A DNA stretch of 9,068 nt from the NCBI GenBank assembly GCA_028284565.1, contig JANQRM010000513.1, positions 1 through 9,068 of the forward strand. The letters run 5' to 3'. Numbering within the stretch: position 1 is the first letter of the stretch; each line of letters opens with the position of its first letter. Both the position numbers and the translations under genes were made by a program. Origin of the DNA: Anaerolineae bacterium (lineage in GTDB: Bacteria; Chloroflexota; Anaerolineae; Aggregatilineales; Phototrophicaceae). Below, piece by piece: positions 7,801-9,068 of the stretch. The notes beneath the pieces are model-generated. The model did not search any database, was not told the origin of the DNA, and worked only from the letters and a program-made list of their open reading frames with translations.

Positions 7801-9068
7801 TCGTGGGCAACAAGTTGCATCAGGTCGCTTTGGAGTCAACATCGACCTACTCAACTCTGACAACTATCTCGAGATCAAAATTGGACAAGGCGCAAAGCCC
7901 GGAGAGGGTGGACATCTTCCAGGCTTCAAAGTCACCGAGCAAATCGCCGAAGTACGAAGTACCATGCCGGGAGTCGCGCTCATCTCTCCCAGCAACAACC
8001 ATGACCTCTATTCCATCGAAGATTTGGCTCAACTCATCGACGAACTCAAAACTGCCAATCCTAATGCCAAAGTCTCGGTAAAAATCCCTGTTGTTCCGGG
8101 TGTGGGAATCATTGCCGTTGGGGTTGCAAAAGCTGGGGCAGACATCATCACTGCCACAGGGTATACAGGTGGGACGGGTGCAGCACGTTCTCATGCTCTA
8201 CGCCATGTCGGTTTACCTGCAGAAATTGGCTTATGGCTTTCCCATCGCGCACTCATCGAGAGTGGGTTGCGAGGTCAAGTCGAGTTGTGGTGTGATGGTG
8301 GCATGAAAAGTGGACGGGATGTGGTCAAGATGCTCTGTCTTGGAGCAGATCGTGTTGGCTTTGGAACCTTAGCGATGGTTGCTGTGGGTTGTACGATTTG
8401 TCGTGGTTGCCAAGACGGAACTTGCCATGTGGGGATTACTACCCATGTAAAAACCAAAGAAGAAGCAGAAATGAAAAATTTTAAAGCATTTCGCCCCTTC
8501 AAAGAACGTGGTTCTGTTGAAAGCCTAACAACCATGTTCCGCCTTTTAGGTGAAGATATTCGTAAATGGACAGCCAAACTTGGAGTAAAAAGCGTTCGAG
8601 AATTGGTCGGACATGCTGAATATCTTGAACAAATCGGATTGGTCAATCGGCTTGATTTAACCCCCTTGCTCCAACCTGTTCCGCCCATGAAGAAGAAACC
8701 GGCACAACCCGGCGGGCGACGAATTACCCGCCCCCGCAATACGGTAAGCAAACAAATCACCGATGTTGTTAATGAGTATGTGAGTCGTGGTGACTACGAA
8801 CTTACGTATGATGATGAACAGGTTATGGCAATGGATCGGGCTTTAGGCACCCATCTGGCAGGTGCAATTTCACGTGAAGACATTGTTGATGCACACAAAA
8901 TCGAAGCAATCAATCTCAGCTTTAGCAACTCTGCTATTCCGGGTAACGGACTCGGTGCATTCCTAAATGAACCCATCAATATTTTAGTTGAAGGGGGCGC
9001 GCAAGATGGCATTGGCAAATGTGCCAAAGCGGGCAACATCGCTATTCTGAAAGGTCTAAATCACAACG
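4883..9068 (+). CDS. gltB: Glutamate synthase large subunit (GltB type), 3' end beyond window
   Basis: Glutamate synthase turns L-glutamine and 2-oxoglutarate into two glutamates in the cytoplasm, using electrons from a GltD-type subunit or ferredoxin. The frame is open from 4883 to the window edge (1395 residues, no stop). Domains: residues 1-30 a likely propeptide; about 31-430 the class II amidotransferase, with Cys31 as nucleophile, ARYSTNT (233-239), HNGE (254-257) and GNSDS (278-282); 442-494 a Ser/Thr/Pro-rich linker; then the central domain (SAFGWERY, TNPAIDRERE from 562). From about 905 comes the FMN/synthase domain, with NGEGGE (957-962), AKPGEGG (1004-1010), GGTGAAR (1096-1102) and the iron-sulfur cysteines C1170, C1173, C1176 and C1181. 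The GXGXG domain has begun near the right edge. Canonical proteins have about 1500 residues, so 100-200 remain. Unusual points are DACALI instead of CGVGF at the nucleophile, an extra cluster cysteine, and TCHVG where TCPVG is usual. No gltD is visible. Confidence 0.95.
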   Translation, partial: MVHRKVANNDYTPPQTIHDLHPIDTNHRDACALICAVRKGGQATHGNVKRTIEALARMGHRTGYINGEGDGVGILTDIPRQLWTKRLAQAGLRASLATDRNFWVAHVMINAKDRNRSQPIIEQICRRISEVGLHLLIDEQGIINRQVLGPNAEKNESVFWQIAGINGQIHAEDLERTLFSLQVELEEELGIHFASFSSHSVVYKVQGTIEILRRYYPELRDPDYASTVALGHARYSTNTNPVFERCQPFGILGHNGEFNTISRFRIEAGMLGIPLSQGNSDSQDVDRVLQSLCMHYGLDLIEAMEYIFPSYSHDLLQSSPEIQQVYEEMRHSFGRFAQGPAAVVARLDDLAVFSVDALGLRPLWFGETEKEFFASSERGVYPLDVMSDTPKPMAPGEKIALRIKKGETIEVLDYPAIQRHVFNRYRERLSDGTTTQTFWSLSTPSTGINNVSTSPTTDTVPSKVESHAKFEKSVATLEQQIAIAPSISSPPTLPWHDEAHKLNAVAMSAFGWERYHVEIIKTIADAGKERIDSLGWDGPLAALSNTRVNLADYFKETVAVVTNPAIDREREQAQFSTQVLIGVRPEIGQTRSSETTLVQLETPFLLGGHPALGTSETMLTVATQYGTMTLEQLIEVFGQQATILSLGATFDEGMERAIERLQRDAIEAVVQGTQCIILDDSVITSGESLWIDPLLATAAVDKALRHAEYSPNLRRQTGIVVRSGALRDLHDMALCISFGANALVPYAVYATAIGIAPKPAKIPPTEEYITECLSKVVATLTKGLEKVTSTIGCHDLRGYGHSFSSIGFGKHIGKIFGTPNYFGSESRGVTWESLTTDAEERASECRGEVRARLQNPDRLYPKMWKKAEAVAHGELSLEEYTEHLLNLEDKMPVSIRHILGIKTKHDDEQVKPEEVDIRVRDHDMPVIISAMSFGSQGELAYRTYAEAAKELNIICMNGEGGELSNQMRKFSKNRGQQVASGRFGVNIDLLNSDNYLEIKIGQGAKPGEGGHLPGFKVTEQIAEVRSTMPGVALISPSNNHDLYSIEDLAQLIDELKTANPNAKVSVKIPVVPGVGIIAVGVAKAGADIITATGYTGGTGAARSHALRHVGLPAEIGLWLSHRALIESGLRGQVELWCDGGMKSGRDVVKMLCLGADRVGFGTLAMVAVGCTICRGCQDGTCHVGITTHVKTKEEAEMKNFKAFRPFKERGSVESLTTMFRLLGEDIRKWTAKLGVKSVRELVGHAEYLEQIGLVNRLDLTPLLQPVPPMKKKPAQPGGRRITRPRNTVSKQITDVVNEYVSRGDYELTYDDEQVMAMDRALGTHLAGAISREDIVDAHKIEAINLSFSNSAIPGNGLGAFLNEPINILVEGGAQDGIGKCAKAGNIAILKGLNHN

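Noticed and set aside
7847..8194. 115-codon minus-strand open frame
   Set aside because: It is antisense to conserved gltB coding sequence, with no family resemblance.
8275..8760. 161-codon minus-strand open frame inside glutamate synthase
   Set aside because: It lies wholly antisense to the strongly supported FMN and cluster region of gltB and shows no recognisable domain.

Overview
The window looks like chromosomal DNA of a bacterium of moderate GC content, most likely a Chloroflexota member of the Anaerolineae type. This is an inference. It rests on a lipoprotein with a long Thr/Pro linker of the kind common in that phylum, a small protein starting MGRVIN that resembles hypothetical proteins I recall from Anaerolineae, and a divergent glutamate synthase. 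No database search was possible. I saw no rRNA, tRNA, CRISPR array, insertion sequence or phage gene.

Layout: (1) Bases 2-811, + strand: the 3' end of an unrecognised gene with a C-terminal helix-turn-helix-like segment, then a 142-residue Trp-rich helical protein 9 nt downstream; the two look like one operon. (2) Bases 808-2518, - strand: a lipoprotein gene followed by an overlapping LytR-CpsA-Psr (LCP) gene, probably a two-gene envelope operon. It converges on the first pair so tightly that the stop codons overlap. (3) Bases 2519-2676: a divergent intergenic region with candidate promoters on both strands. (4) Bases 2677-4693, + strand: a small four-helix membrane protein, then a PucR-family transcription regulator 31 nt later. 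(5) Bases 4694-4882: an AT-rich intergenic region with a perfect 14-bp palindrome. (6) Base 4883 to the window end, + strand: a glutamate synthase large subunit (GltB type), open at the right edge, with 1395 codons visible.

Functionally, the right half pairs a PucR-type regulator with a central nitrogen-assimilation enzyme. The palindrome between them is a candidate operator, but which protein binds it cannot be told from sequence. The glutamate synthase has all its expected domains and catalytic signatures. It differs from the textbook enzyme in its N-terminal Cys motif, an extra Cys in the iron-sulfur cluster motif and a low-complexity linker. The left half is envelope biology plus two unknown proteins. 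I found no clear new defence or mobile system; the most unusual items are the degenerate LCP domain, the variant glutamate synthase and the unknown two-gene unit at the left edge.
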